From Diphasiastrum complanatum (taxonomy: Eukaryota > Streptophyta > Lycopodiopsida > Lycopodiales > Lycopodiaceae), in NCBI GenBank assembly GCA_029204225.1, contig CM055096.1:37595460-37659459 (forward strand): DNA of 64,000 bases, given 5' to 3'. Shown here in pieces: positions 18,088 to 30,223 of this stretch (its first letter is position 1; the number at the start of each line of letters is the position of its first letter). Below the pieces are notes generated by a model. The model was not told the DNA's origin, ran no database searches, and saw only the letters and a program-made list of their open reading frames with translations. A program made the translations under genes and the position numbers.

Positions 18088-21000
18088 ATGGCTAAAGAAT
18101 TAGAAGCTATCGGTTCTTTGTTTAGTGAAGATTAGTTGTATGGCACAAACTACTCCTTGTGGAGTTACATGATGAAGAATCTTCTCGTAGTGAATGGGCT
18201 GTGGGATTTGGTCAATGGTGATGAGGAAAGGCCTTCATCTTTGGAACCTCCTACACTTCGTGGATCATCATCATCAACATCAACTTCTCCATCTTTGGAA
18301 GAACAAAAGAAGTGGGATAGAAGGGATGCACAAGCACATTCTATAGTTGCTCTTGTTGTGAAAAGATCTATCTTACCTCAGATTAGGTCTTCTAAGACAT
18401 CTTAAAGTGCATGGGATACACTTTATACTATGTATAGAGTCAAAAATCCAGCAAGAGTGGCATATCTCAGAAATCAACTTGCTTTGGTGAAGATGCAAAA
18501 AGGGGATCAAGTGACCAATCACTTGACGAAGATCAAGGATCTTCATGAGAAGCTTCTTAATATTGATGAGATAATTGAGGATGCTCAATTTGTTTCTATT
18601 ACTCTCAACTCATCACCTTTATCTTATCTTCCATTTGTTTCAGCTTTGAGTATCTCTCTTAGGGGACAACAACTCTCCTTTGATGAACTTGTTGGGCTAC
18701 TTCTTCAAGAGGAGCAAACAAAGCAAACTTTTGCGGGTGACACTCAACAAGATCAAGATTTCTTCACGAAAGGCAAGGGCAAAGGCAAGTCAAAAGGAAA
18801 GGGGAAGCCTCCTTCCAAGGATGAGCAAAAGCTCGTTGGAGGTCAGAATGTCAACACTCAAAAGAAGAAAGGGAAGTGCCACTATTGCAAAAGGTATGGG
18901 CACTTCATCAAGGATTGTAAGAAGAAGCTTGCGAAAGAGGAGAGTAAAGGAATTGATACTAGTGATTCACTTGCTACTTTGCAGCAAGAGCTTGAAGCTA
19001 GTGGTGATCTCTTCAACCAAGACTATGCTTTTGTGTCTAATATTGCTTCTACTAGTACTTCTACATCTATGAGGAATTCAGGTTTTGTTTTGCAAGTTGC
19101 TGATTTTCAGCCCATTGAATGGGTGATTGATAGTGGTGCTACTCGTCATATGACTTCTCGCAAAGAAGCATTCACTAAATTAGTGAAAGTGCAAAATGGA
19201 AGTAAGGTACAATGTGCGGGTGATACATCTTATTCTATTCATGGAATTGGAATTCTGCCTAATGGTAAAGAAAAGTAGATTAAGAATGTGCTAAATGTTC
19301 CAGGAATCAAGAAGAATTTTCTTTCGGTTTCAACTATGTTGAAGCAAGGACTAGTTGTTGAGTTCAAAGAAGATAAGTGTCTTGTCAAGGATCCTAAAAG
19401 CTCACTCTTCATTATTGTTTCGGGAACAATGCACGTTGGCTTGTTCATTATTGATACCTATGCGAGACGAATTCCCTCTACATGTCTTGTTGCTTCTACA
19501 TCACAATCATTGGAGTTGGCTGAATTGTGGCATGCAAGGTTTGGGCATCTCAACTTTGCAAGTTTGAAGACATTTCATATGATAGAAGACATTCCTACTA
19601 TTGAGCAGCCGGAAGGGCATGTATGCGAGGGGTGCATACTTGGAAAGTTTCAAAGGAAACCTTTTCCAATTGATGGAACTATAAGGGTTCTTAATAAATT
19701 TGATTTGGTTCATAGTGATTTTTGTGGTCCAATGAGGACCGAATCCATTTGGAAAGTGCATCTATTTTGTGACTTTTATTCATGACTTTTCCCGTTTTAC
19801 ATGGACCTATCCTATGAAGGCTAAATTGGAAGTTATTCAACGTTTCAAAGATTTTCTAGCAATGGTTGAAAATCAGTTTGGGCATTCTTTGAAGACCCTA
19901 CGCACCGATCGAGGAGGGCACTGCATTAAGAATACGTTCGGTGCATTTCTTCGAGAAAAGGGAATTCTACATCAAATGATAACTCCCTATACACCTCAAC
20001 AAAATGGTGTTGCCGAGTGAAAGAATCGCACACTTATGGAGATGGCCCATTGCATGCTCAAAGCAAAGGGGCTGCCTCACAAGTTTTGGGCTGAAGCAGT
20101 TATAACAACAGCATACGTAAGCAATCATTGTCCTACTAAAGCATTGAAAGTATTAACTCCTTATGAAGTTTGGTATGGAAAGAAGCCTACAATCTTGCAC
20201 TTCCGCATTTTTGGTTTTACGGCTTATGCTTTTTTTCGGATAAAGTTCATACAAAGCTTAAGGATAAATGAGTTAAATGCATTTTTGTTGGCTATAGTAG
20301 TGAAAGCAAAGGCTATAGGCTGTTCAATTTGAGCACTAACAAGATTATTGTTAGTCGTGATGTGCATTTTGATGAAAAGAATTCATTAGATGTGGCCCCA
20401 ACTCATATCTTGCCCAGTTTCGACTTGCCCAACACCTCATCAAGTTTAGAGCCTAATGTTCATCAAGAGCCGCCCGTTGTTGCTCGGAATCAGCCTGCAG
20501 GAACTGTTGGACAACAAGGACCAGTTCTGGAAGATCTTGGACAGCCAAGTGCAGTGTCGGAGGATCTTGGACAACAAATTGTAAGAAGAGACATGGTTGT
20601 TGCACAGCCCAAAGCAGTCTCACGGTGGTTGTTGTCGACTTTGTGGGAAAGCAAAGTAGGTTCATTTTATGATGGAAAGACATGTGCCTCTACAAAATCA
20701 GTGGACTATGCTAATTTTTTAGATTTTGCTCTTACATCTCATGGAGATATTGCGGAAGAACCTGATTTTTATGAGCAGGCCAAGGGAGTAAAATGTTGGG
20801 AGGATGCGATGCAAGATGAGTATAAGGTAGATAGTACCATTGAAAGGTACAAGGCAAGGCTCGTTGCCAAAGGCTATGCTCAATAAAAGGGGATTGATTA
20901 TGAGGAGACTTTTTCTCCTATTGCTCGGATGACTACTGTGAGGGTAGTAACCTCTTTGGCTACCCATTTTGGTTGGTGTTTGCGGCAACTTGACATAAAG

Positions 21001-21546
21001 ACAACATTCCTCAATGATGTTCTCAATGAGGAAGTGTACCTTCAACAACCTGCTGGTTTTTTTGTTGAAGGCCAAAAAGATAAAGTTTTTCTTCTCAAGA
21101 AGGCATTTTATGGACTGAAGCAAGCTCCGAGGATGTGGTATCAAAAGATACATGCCTACTTTTGTGATCGAGGGTTTACTAATAGTCCTAGCAAATCTAC
21201 TCTTTATGTCAAGCATACTTCAGATTATGTCATCATTATTTTGCTTTATGTTGACGATATTATTATTATAGGAAGTAATGAGCAGCAGATTGATGTCATA
21301 ATACTTGATCTTGGTATGGTTTTTGAAACCTCAGATTTAGGCCTATTGCATTTTTATCTTGGTCTTGAATTTGTACAAGAAGGGGTTGGAATTTTCATCT
21401 CTCAAGAACGCTACATTGGGCAGATTTTGAAGCAATTCAAGATGGAAGATTGCAAGCCGGTTGCTGTACCTATGGAGATAGGCCTGAAATTAAGTAGTCA
21501 AGGAGATGGTGAACCTTTTGATATTACTTTTTTGATAGGTATGTCT
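18088..21546 (+). pseudogene. Copia gag-pol, nearly full length but broken
   Basis: Reading from ATG 18,088, the copia domains appear in order. They are Gag; zinc knuckle CHYCKRYGHFIKDC near 18,877; protease WVIDSGATRHMTS near 19,121; gag-pre-integrase LWHARFGHLNFAS near 19,527; integrase with HSDFCGP near 19,712, RTDRGG near 19,901 and TPYTPQQNGVAE near 19,983. Reverse transcriptase follows with DIKTTFLNDVL near 20,993 and LLYVDDIII near 21,241. It stops in the thumb region; RNase H and the 3' LTR are missing. In-frame stops occur at 18,133, 18,403, 19,276, 20,018 and 20,884, and a frameshift lies near 19,770. Gypsy sequence on the other strand follows directly. Confidence 0.88.
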
Positions 21547-21752
21547 TCAACCATTCCTCTAGGATGGACTGTCGTTTGATCAGCTAGCTTGATGGCAAAA
21601 CTGGCAGGCTTCAGCTTGGTAAGTCTCCATTCTGCACATAGCTTGGTTAAAATCAGTTTAACTCTTGAACCTCCATCAATCATGGCTGCTTCTTTACCAA
21701 ACTGTCTATGTTGTATCGGCAGGGTGATGAATAACATAAGATCATCCAACAA
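21498..21752 (-). pseudogene. Gypsy protease fragment
   Basis: The frame reads ITLPIQHRQFGKEAAMIDGG and continues into a KLADQTTVHPRGMVEDI-like segment, as in the retropepsin domain of Ty3/gypsy Pol. The active-site triplet appears as DGG, probably a changed D-S/T-G. It resembles the protease pieces at 13,621-13,800 and 59,360-59,500 and is a separate remnant. Its far end overlaps the copia RT end, marking the junction between two elements at about 21,546. Confidence 0.6.
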
Positions 21753-21839
21753 TTATATAAGGATCTGAACGAGTATGATTAGTATTGGTCAGAAACATCT
21801 ACATTTGAAAAAGGGTCTCTTCCAATTCCAGATTATGGC

Positions 21840-22502
21840 CTAGTGCATATTCATTCTACTGAAACCGGTGTCAAAGTGTCCATGAACTCGAGCCCATGTT
21901 TGCTCAGAAGGGCAATGAGAGGGTTTAAAAAGATTCACGCGAATGATATTGTCAAAGGCGACAGGTGTCTCAAGTGAAGTATTCTTATTTAGAGCGGTAA
22001 GTTTGCAAGTTTCTACTTCTTTATCGGTCAGATGTGCAAGTAAAATCCAAAGTTCAATGGGCAAGGGAGCTAGAAAGTTTATAGTGGGTAGGCTCCAAAG
22101 TGTGAAAGCAGTACGTGCATATTTGAACTCAATAGTACGGCTAGGGACCATGGGAATTTGACAGTTTTTGGCTTGGCAGAACTCAAAGGTAGATTGGTCT
22201 CCAATATCACAGATAACTTGAGAAAAGATTTCAAGTTGCGAAGCTTTGTCTTCATCCAACTCATCTAAGAAAACAAGAGGGTGTGGAGAGAGGGGTGTAT
22301 CAAGAATGGTAGGTGTTGGTTCGGCAAACAAGGAGTCATTTTTTTTTTCAAGGCAATCAAAATCTTTTCTTATATTTTGGTTAACAAATCTCTCTTCCTC
22401 CTCATATATATCAATAAGACTGGCAAGATCAGCAACAAAATTTTTTACAATACCCAAAGGGTCAATATAATTTTTACCATAATCCATGTACATTTTACCC
22501 AA
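21840..22502 (-). CDS. Unidentified 220-codon open frame upstream of a gypsy protease fragment
   Basis: An uninterrupted frame of 220 codons encodes an acidic, Leu-rich protein starting MGKMYMDYGKNYIDPLG, with DELDEDKASQLEIFSQ in the middle and no zinc knuckle, membrane segment or enzyme motif that I recognise. The gypsy-type protease fragment follows on the same strand about 90 bases downstream. It may therefore be the C-terminal half of an unusual Gag or a gypsy accessory region. It is intact while its neighbours are broken, which could be chance. I do not assign a function. Confidence 0.4.
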   Translation of the reverse strand: MGKMYMDYGKNYIDPLGIVKNFVADLASLIDIYEEEERFVNQNIRKDFDCLEKKNDSLFAEPTPTILDTPLSPHPLVFLDELDEDKASQLEIFSQVICDIGDQSTFEFCQAKNCQIPMVPSRTIEFKYARTAFTLWSLPTINFLAPLPIELWILLAHLTDKEVETCKLTALNKNTSLETPVAFDNIIRVNLFKPSHCPSEQTWARVHGHFDTGFSRMNMH

Positions 22503-23290
22503 TGTAAGGTATTTAAGAGATCAGTCATACAAAGCACTTTATCTTCTGGTCCAGCAGCACTGCAAGTGGCACAATCAGTTTCAACAATAAAACTATGCAA
22601 GATCACAACTCTTTTCGTACAACAAATCAAAGTTTGTATGAATCGATTAGGGGGAGGAAGGGGCTCCCTATAACCAAGATCAACATCATCTTGAAACCAA
22701 CCTGAGGACTAAACCATGAAAAAAACCTTTGTTAGCCTATGAATCCATGTAAGGTAAAGGTTATTATCCCGACCAAAGGATAGTCAGATTTACAACTCAA
22801 GGATGCACAGAGAGAGATTAACGAAACATAGCTCCTCTTGCCAAACCAAGACCAAACCTTTTAAAACCTTTATTCATAATCCAACAAGGTAAAATATAGC
22901 TGAAAGCATACAATACTTCAAAGAAAGAAAGCACCATATAGCGAAACAAATTTCAAGACATCCAGCTGGTACCTGCCACCATCCCACCGCACAAGTTAGC
23001 ACAATGAGGAAGACAAGTGTCAAAGCTGAATGTCAGTTGTTATCCATGTCCAAAATAAGTTTAGTAGCTTAACAACTCAAAAATATTTGATAATACAATG
23101 TAGTCCAATCTTTCCTATGTTCATTTAATTATTAGCGTTAGGCTTTCCCATATTATCACCGTATCAGGGCATTCCGCCATTCTGAGCAGTCTTATGGTAC
23201 TGGTCAGTATCAATTTATATAGTAAACACCTATGTATTGAAAAAATAATAGCATTATAGATATAATAGACATAGTACCATTTTTGAGAGG
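22503..23290. other. No gene recognised
   Basis: AT-rich DNA without a conserved frame, splice pattern or LTR end that I can identify. It separates the gypsy remnant from copia debris. Confidence 0.5.
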
Positions 23291-23410
23291 ACCTTGCTAA
23301 TCACCATTGAGTTGTGGGATGTTATCATAGGTACAGAAGTAAAGCCTCAAGACACCACAAAGACTCATCAAGTTCCCCATTCTGTCAACCACCCTGATTA
23401 TGGACGCACC
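23291..23410 (+). pseudogene. Short copia gag scrap
   Basis: The frame LLITIELWDVIIGTEVKPQD resembles the region just after the gag N-terminus (compare MAKELYDIVIGAKARPEAN at 13,077+). It covers about 30 codons and has no flanking gag sequence. Confidence 0.4.
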
Positions 23411-23632
23411 CGTGCTTACACTGTGGGCAGCACTTTGCATAACAGTTGTCCTGATAAACCCCAAACAATGGCCATTTCCGTGAGATCCACATAGCTGACC
23501 GGCCAGTCAGATCACATGTTGCCGCAAAGCTTTGTCATGAGCGCTGGAAGCCAACCTGACACCATGCCAGACTGGACAACCATAAACAGGTAACTTCCAC
23601 CCAAGCAAGCCATCCAACTCAGTGTCGCGAAA

Positions 23633-23725
23633 GTGCTTTTTTTTTTTTCTTTGTTTCGTGTTCGTCCTCTCTTCTGATTCATGAACAATTTTCTGTCTTT
23701 GAATTTTCTTTTCATGATATTTCTT
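23633..23725 (-). repeat. LTR fragment of the TGTCG-type copia family
   Basis: About 90 bases starting TGTCGCGAAAGTGC match the left end of the LTR at 37,678-38,471, including a long T run and the ATTCATGAACAATTTTCT segment. The match ends near 23,720, where copia pol sequence on the - strand begins. Confidence 0.7.
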
Positions 23726-23744
23726 GTTCGTGGGGTCGATCCTC

Positions 23745-25066
23745 TGCTTCCTACTGCTCTGGAATCTGGGGCTCTACAATCTGATTTGATGTACGTTCTC
23801 GATCTCTCTCTTGAATAGGCAACATTGTGAAGATCTCATGGCCTCTTTCGTCTTTTAGTCCAGGGAATGTGGACTCGTCGAACTTCACATCTCTGTTCAA
23901 AACAACTTTCTTCGTGGTTAGATTGTAGAGTTTGTACACATGTGTTCCGTTCGAGTAGCCGACCATGATTGTTTGCTCGGATTTGTCATCGAGCTTGCTT
24001 CTCTTTTTCTTTGGAATGTGCTTGTATGCTGCACATCCAAACACTCGTATGTATGACAGATCAGACTTTGCCTGTCCACATTTCGTATGGTGTTTTGTTC
24101 TCCAACGCTGTCATTGTAGATCTGTTCTACAGGTGTACAACTGCAGCTATTGCCGGCCCAAAATTGACCTGGCAATTGAGCCTGTGCCATCATGCATATG
24201 GCTCCTTCGACTAGCGTTCTATTTTTTCTTTCTGCCACACCGTTGTATTTTGGTGTGTATGAAGGAGTACACTGGTGTTCGATCCCCTATTCTTCGCAGA
24301 ATCTTGAGAATTCTGTGCTTTTGTATTCACCTCCATTGTTAGATCTAAGGATCTGTATCTTTTTTGAGGTGTGTCGCTCTGCGAATGACACGAACTTCTT
24401 GAAAGAATCAAATACTGCAGATTTCTTCTTCAAGTAGTAGATCGTGGTCATTCGGCTGTAATCATCTACGAACGTTAAAAAATATCTCAAACCTGAGAGC
24501 AAATATGTTTTCATCGGTCCACACACATAAGAGTGGACGAGCTCAAGAACTTCTTTGGCTCTTCTTTCCTCGTGTGTGAATGGATTCCGATGTTGCTAGC
24601 CCTTCTGACAAGCTTCGCAGAACTCAGCCTCTTGCCTTGAAATCTTGAGACCTATGACAATGCCCTTTATGCTCATGTCATACAAGCTCCGCATGTTCAG
24701 ATGATACACTCTTCTATGCGAGAGCTGATCTTCATTTTCTGAAGCATTTAATATGCTTTCAGAGTGGTTGATTAGTTTCGCCTAGTAGAGATTTCCTTCT
24801 CTGCATCCGACCGTCAGCAACTTGTTTGTCGTCTTTTTGATCATACGGCAAGTGTTGTAGTCAAACAAAATTAGAATGCCTAGATTTGCCATCTTGGAGA
24901 CAGATAGTAGATCCTTTCTGAGTGAGGGCACATAGAGTGCTCCTGGCAGCTCTACTTGGCCTGACAGTGTCCGTAGTTGTAGAGAGCCGATGCCTTTGAC
25001 ATCATGTTTGCTTCCATCGCCTAGAATACGTGATGTGGAGCTGGTGCACAATGCATTGTGCGGCAT
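23745..25066 (-). pseudogene. Copia gag-pre-integrase / integrase remnant
   Basis: On the - strand the order is a post-protease segment (LPGALYVPSLRKDLLSVSKM near 24,930), then the integrase core with MCGPMKTY and FVDDYSRMTTIYY near 24,470, the NNGGEY site near 24,330 and AERKNRTLVEGA near 24,235. The integrase C-terminal region GCAAYKHIPKKKRSK follows near 24,030. In NNGGEY the usual catalytic Asp of the DNGGEY motif is Asn. Stops break the frame and RT/RNase H are absent. Confidence 0.8.
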
Positions 25067-25089
25067 TAAAGAACCCTATTAGATGTTTG

Positions 25090-28000
25090 TGAGCGAAATA
25101 GCATCAAGAGAAATATTTTCAACCTTTGACGAGCTCATAGGAATTTTGATGCAGGAAGAGCAATGGCAAGAAATGGTGAAAGCTAGATGTCAGAATACTG
25201 ACGATTAGGCACTTGCGACACGCCAAAAACAAGGCAAGGGCAAGGGGAAGAAGAAGTCTAAACAACAATTCGCCAAGACTTAGGAGGATGAGGGATCTTC
25301 CAACAAGACCAAGAAGAAAGGCAAGTGCTTTTATTGTGGTAAAAAGGGCCATTAGAAGAGTGAATGTCGGAAATTCCTGGTGGAACAAGGCAAGGAAAAC
25401 CAAAGCAAGCAGGTAACCTTGTCAATGAGGGTGAGATTGAAGACTCTAGTATCTTCATATCATCATTATCATCTAATCAAGATGATTAAGCATGGTATAT
25501 TGACAAGGGAGCCACAAGACATATGACATATAACAAGGATTGGATCAGTAGCTTGAAAGTGTTGGATAATGGAACGTCCGTTTCACAAGAAAATGATGTG
25601 TGCAAGATCAAGGGGATAGGCACCGTTTCAATCCAACTACCTAATGGCAAAAGCAAGATGATCAGGGAGGTACTTTACATACCAGGTTTGAAAGTAGAAT
25701 TTGCCCATGATCATTGCTTTGTGAAGGATGTGAACCAAAAGTTCAAAGTGATTGCGGATGGAATAAGGGATCCCAATAGTAAATTGTATAGCTGAATGCT
25801 ACAATCAAGGGGTAGCATGGACTTGTCTCGTCCATTCCATCGCAAATTAAATTGTGGCATAAGAGGCTTGGTCACTTGAATTTAGGAAGCCTCAGTTTGA
25901 TGAGAAAATTGGAAATGGTGAGAGGATTGCCTACGATAGAAGATCACTTAAAATTGATGTGCGAATCATGTGTGTATGGGAAGCAGCATCGAGAGAAGTT
26001 CAATAAGGGTGGTATTGCAAGGGCAAAGAACATCCTGTATTTGATCCACACAGATTTATGCGGGCCTATGAGGACTATGTCCTTAGGTAAAGCCTTCTAT
26101 ATCATGACTTTTATTGATGATATGTCATGTAAGATATGGATTTACTTCTTGAAGAAGAAATCGGATGCATTTGACAATTTCAAGAGCTTCAAAGCATTGT
26201 TCAAAAATCAGACAGGTAGGAAAATCAAAGTTCTAAGATCGGATAGTGGAGGTGAATACAAGTCTAATGACTTCAATGATCTTTGTGATCAATGTGGGAT
26301 CAAAATAGAAGTCCTACCATTGCCATACCAAAGATAACACCTGAGGAGGCATTCACGAAGAAAAAGCCAAAGGTGAACCACTTGCCAATCTTTGGATGTA
26401 AGGCCTTTGTACACATTCCTAAGGAAGAGAGACGTAAATTTGATGTGAAAGCTATCAAGTGTATATTCCTAGTATATGATAATCGTGTGAAAGGCTATAG
26501 ATGTTTTGATCCAGTGGAAAACAAAATCCATGTAAAACGTGATGTCATCTTTGATGAATCCAAGATGTATGAAGATGAGGATGCTGAAAAGATAGACACG
26601 TCCAATGGGAAAGATGGTATAGTGAGAATACCTAATCCATTTATTGACTTTCCAAGTGATGGACATGAGGATACATCTCAAGCTACTACTACTCAACCTC
26701 AAGAGGCAGGTTGGAGAGGTAGAGATAAACCTTTTGGTGCAAGAAGGATTGAAGTTGCAAGTGACAAACACAAGGAGAAAGATGTATCGTGGGATACATT
26801 TTCACCAAGAAGATGATCATCTGACATGAAGCTCCCTAAGTGGTTTGAGAGATTATTGGAGAGCCGCGATATGGATGAGTTTCCAGGATCATCTAGCCAG
26901 GGAGAGCTATGAAGTTCAACAAGAGAGAAGACACAACCATAAAGGTATGAAGCAGATTATGCTCTCTTATCTAGCATTATTCAAAGCAAAGAACCTTTGA
27001 CTTATGGTGAAGTGAAGGATGATGACATTTGAGTCAAGGCCATGGGAGAGGACATGGAGTCAATTACTAAGCATAGCACATGGGACTTAGTAGAACCACC
27101 AGTTGGCAAGAAATTCATTGGTTGCAAATGGGTGTACAGGACTAAGTACCATATAGATGGAAGAATAGCAAAGCACAAAGCAAGATTGGTGATCAAAGGG
27201 TATGCACAAAGTAAAGGGATCGACTATGAGGAGACCTTTGCGCCAGTATGTAAGTGGAATACTCTATGTCTACTTGTCACTTTAGCTTCACATTTTGGTT
27301 GGCCTTTGCATCAGATGGATGTGAAATCTACTTTTCTAAATGGTGAGTTAGAAGAAGAGGTGTTCATGGATCAACCTGAAGGTTTTGTAGCAAAAGGATA
27401 GGAGAATAAAGTATGTCGCTTGAAGAGGGCACTTTATGGTCTTAAGCAGGCACCACGTGCGTGGTATAGCAGGATTGATGCCTACTTTTGTTCAAAGGAG
27501 ATGATGAGAACACATTTTGATCCGAATCTGTATGTCTTATGCTGTGATGGTATAGTTGCTTTGATTGCTCTTTATATTGATGACTTGATTATTATGGGAA
27601 ATAATCAAGAGATGATAGACATGATCAAGAAATACCTCATGGAACAATTTGAGATGACAGATCTCAACCTAATGCATTATTGCCTTGGAGTAGAGGTGTG
27701 GCAAAAAGAGCACAAAGTGGGTCTCACACAGGTGAAGTATGTCAAAGAGTTGCTGCACAGGTTCAGGTTGCAGGATTTCAAGCCAGTGAACACTCCTATT
27801 GGACCAGGTAAAAAGCTTTCTAAGCTTGACGAGTCATGGCCATTTGATGCTACACTGTATAGGCAGTTAGTAGGGAGCTTGATTTACCTTACCACAACTA
27901 GACTAGATATATGCTATGCTGTTGGTATTGTAAGTCAGTTTATGGCAGCACCTACGGAAACGCATTGGAAGACAGCTAAGTGCATTTTGCGTATGTCAAA

Positions 28001-28530
28001 GGCACTTCATATTATGGCTTGATTTACAAGAAGCATGAGGGTTTTTTTGAGTTGTGTGGATATGTGGATGCAGATTGGAGAGGTGACTATGATGATCGTA
28101 GATCCACCACAGGGTATGTATTCCAGCTTTGTGGCAGTTGCTTTTCCTAGTCTAGTAAGAAACAAAGTACAATTTCTTTATCCACCACAGAAGCAGAGTA
28201 TAAGGCAATGTGTAGTGCAACACATGAAGCTATATGGTTGAGACAGATCTTGGAAGAAGTTGGCATGAAACAAAAAAATCTCACGACTATACATAACGAC
28301 AATCAGAGTGGCATTCAGCTAGCAAAGAATCTACGTTCCATGCGAGAACCAAACACATTGAGATTCAGTATCACTTTATACGTGAGAGGCTGCTGAGTCA
28401 TGAAATTCATGTTGTTCATTGTGGTACGGAAGAACAACTAGCTGATATTTTCACTAAGCCACTTGTTAATGAAAAGTTTGATAAGTTTAGATCAAAGCTT
28501 TATGTACTTAAAATTTGTTGACTTTAAAGC
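25090..28530 (+). pseudogene. Copia gag-pol remnant with RT and RNase H
   Basis: The segment covers end of Gag with zinc knuckle CFYCGKKGH near 25,330 (a stop falls inside the knuckle), protease WYIDKGATRHMTY near 25,495 (Ser of DSG replaced by Lys), gag-pre-integrase WHKRLGHLNLGS near 25,853 and the integrase start with RSDSGGEY near 26,240. A deletion then removes the catalytic Glu region. RT carries MDVKSTFLNGEL near 27,315 and YIDDLII near 27,570; RNase H extends to ADIFTKPLVNEKF near 28,445. At least four stops and several frame changes are present. The sequence is closest in style to the element at 61,643-64,000. Confidence 0.87.
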
Positions 28531-28942
28531 TAAGTATATGACTGTATAAAAAGTAGACTCTACTTTAAGGGAGAGTTCGAATTTAAGTAGAATCATTGTG
28601 CTACTGTATTGTGGGTCCTATCAGTCGATAAGGATCAGTTGGCCTCGCCATGAGGCAAGTCGACGGGACATGCATCCCACCAACGACAACCTGGGTCATG
28701 CATGGGTTGCCTAAGTGAAGAACTATATGTACAGTGTAGTTTCATTTTGAGAAATACAGCTGCTATGTGAGCTTGCTGTGGAGAGGGGTTTTTTGTCTGT
28801 GTTATTGTGTAGCATGATATGTGTTCCTATTCGAAGCAAATTCTAATTGATGTGGCATAACTAATGAACTTGATCCACTAGAGTACCCGGGATCCAAGAC
28901 TAGGAGTATACTGAATCCTATATTTTGGTCATGGACATAACA
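28531..28942. repeat. Copia 3' end / LTR remnant joined to a gypsy 3' LTR
   Basis: After the copia stop codon a purine tract (AAGGGAGAG near 28,565) starts a noncoding stretch that looks like the copia 3' LTR on the + strand. Its right edge is unclear. The right end of the interval (to 28,942) is the start of a gypsy 3' LTR on the - strand, TGTTATGTCCATGACC, next to the purine tract described below. Confidence 0.5.
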
Positions 28943-28955
28943 TTCTTCCCCCCTT
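28943..28955 (-). other. Gypsy polypurine tract
   Basis: On the - strand, GGGGGGAAGAA immediately precedes TGTTATGTCC. This is the common polypurine tract / 3' LTR junction of plant chromovirus-like gypsy elements and fixes the orientation of the split gypsy element as minus. Confidence 0.8.
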
Positions 28956-29348
28956 GAACTGCTCATGTCCTCAGAAGCGGAACTTAGGAAAATTCTTCTT
29001 TAGGATATCAACTCTCTCCCATGAATCATCATCTTCAGTTCGACCTTTCCATCGAATTAAGCACTCAAAGATAGAATGATTTCTCAATTATTTATCTCTG
29101 GTTCTGAGCACTTTCTCAGGTTCCAAAGGTACACTAACGATAAATCTTCCAGGTGGGATAGATCATCATCTCATTCAAACTCATCACCTTCATATAAACT
29201 AAATTTCAATCAGCTCACATGAAAAACTGGGTGTGCATTAGATTTTTTTTTAAGATCTAGTTCATAAGCTAAAGAACCAATTTTTGCTACAATCTTGAAC
29301 GGTCCACAATATCGGGTAGACAATTTATAATGTTTTCTAGGACATAAT
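28956..29348 (-). pseudogene. Gypsy integrase C-terminal end (3' piece of a split gene)
   Basis: The frame contains CPRKHYKLSTRYCGPFKIVA and SNAHPVFHVS, the characteristic C-terminal region of Ty3/gypsy integrase. It is the continuation of 35,661-36,583; the two parts are separated by the copia element inserted at 29,349-35,660. The five bases ATAAT at 29,344-29,348 are one copy of the target-site duplication. Confidence 0.85.
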
Positions 29349-30210
29349 TGATAAATTTTACAGTTTTTAGGACAATAATGATTGTACTTTACAATCATAG
29401 AGAGTTATTGGTTGCTTAATCAATGAATCTATCAAGTTCTACACATTAGATCTTGATCTAGATTCACTACACTTGGATTTAAGCAAGAGCAATGGATCAA
29501 CACATCATTTTTTAGTGAGAGCGGCTTCACACGTGTGGAGTACTGTCCACTGTACGGCCTGCACCTGAAACAACAAGTACAATGATACTAGATAGCAATC
29601 ATGCATAAAAATCACAAGACAAATGACTAGAAATCTCACAAAAGTGTAGAGTGCAAAAGTCTCATCAATTTTCTTAGCAAAATGATGATCCTTTTATGGA
29701 TCAAGTACATCCATGAGTCTGGTACAGTCCAGCAGGCCTTCACACGTGTGAAGAGTGCCACATCACTCATATCTATCCATTTGATCCATCCTTGATCCTT
29801 ATCCAATAGTTGACCTTCTAGAATATGACTAAAATCCAAAAAGCTAGTCTCCTAGAATATAGGAATATTCCCTACAAAATAGGATCTAAGGAAAATGGTC
29901 AACTCTTATCTTCTAGTACTCTATACACACATGTGAACATCCACTTGCCATGTGGGAGCATTTACTCATGCACATGCAAGGAAAAGCTAATTTGTAGGTG
30001 ACTAGTCAACTTGACTAAAAACTAGTCATTTCATGTTCACACTAACTAGAATGATACAAAATCAATTTGGATATATACAAACATGAAAAGTACATCCTTT
30101 CACACATGGGAACATGCTCCACACGTGTGAAATCATATCATCAACATATTCTAATGTTTGATCAATATTTACATGAACCAATGTCAAGTGAGAAGTGACA
30201 ATTTTCAACA
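29349..30210 (-). repeat. 3' LTR of the complete copia element
   Basis: This 862-bp LTR is practically identical to 34,799-35,660. It contains three G-box (CACGTG) cores inside TTCACACGTGTG-type palindromes at 29,530-29,535, 29,743-29,748 and 30,122-30,127. On the element strand it begins TGTTGAAAATTGTCAC at 30,210 after the purine tract. Confidence 0.95.
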
Positions 30211-30223
30211 CTCCTCCTCACTT

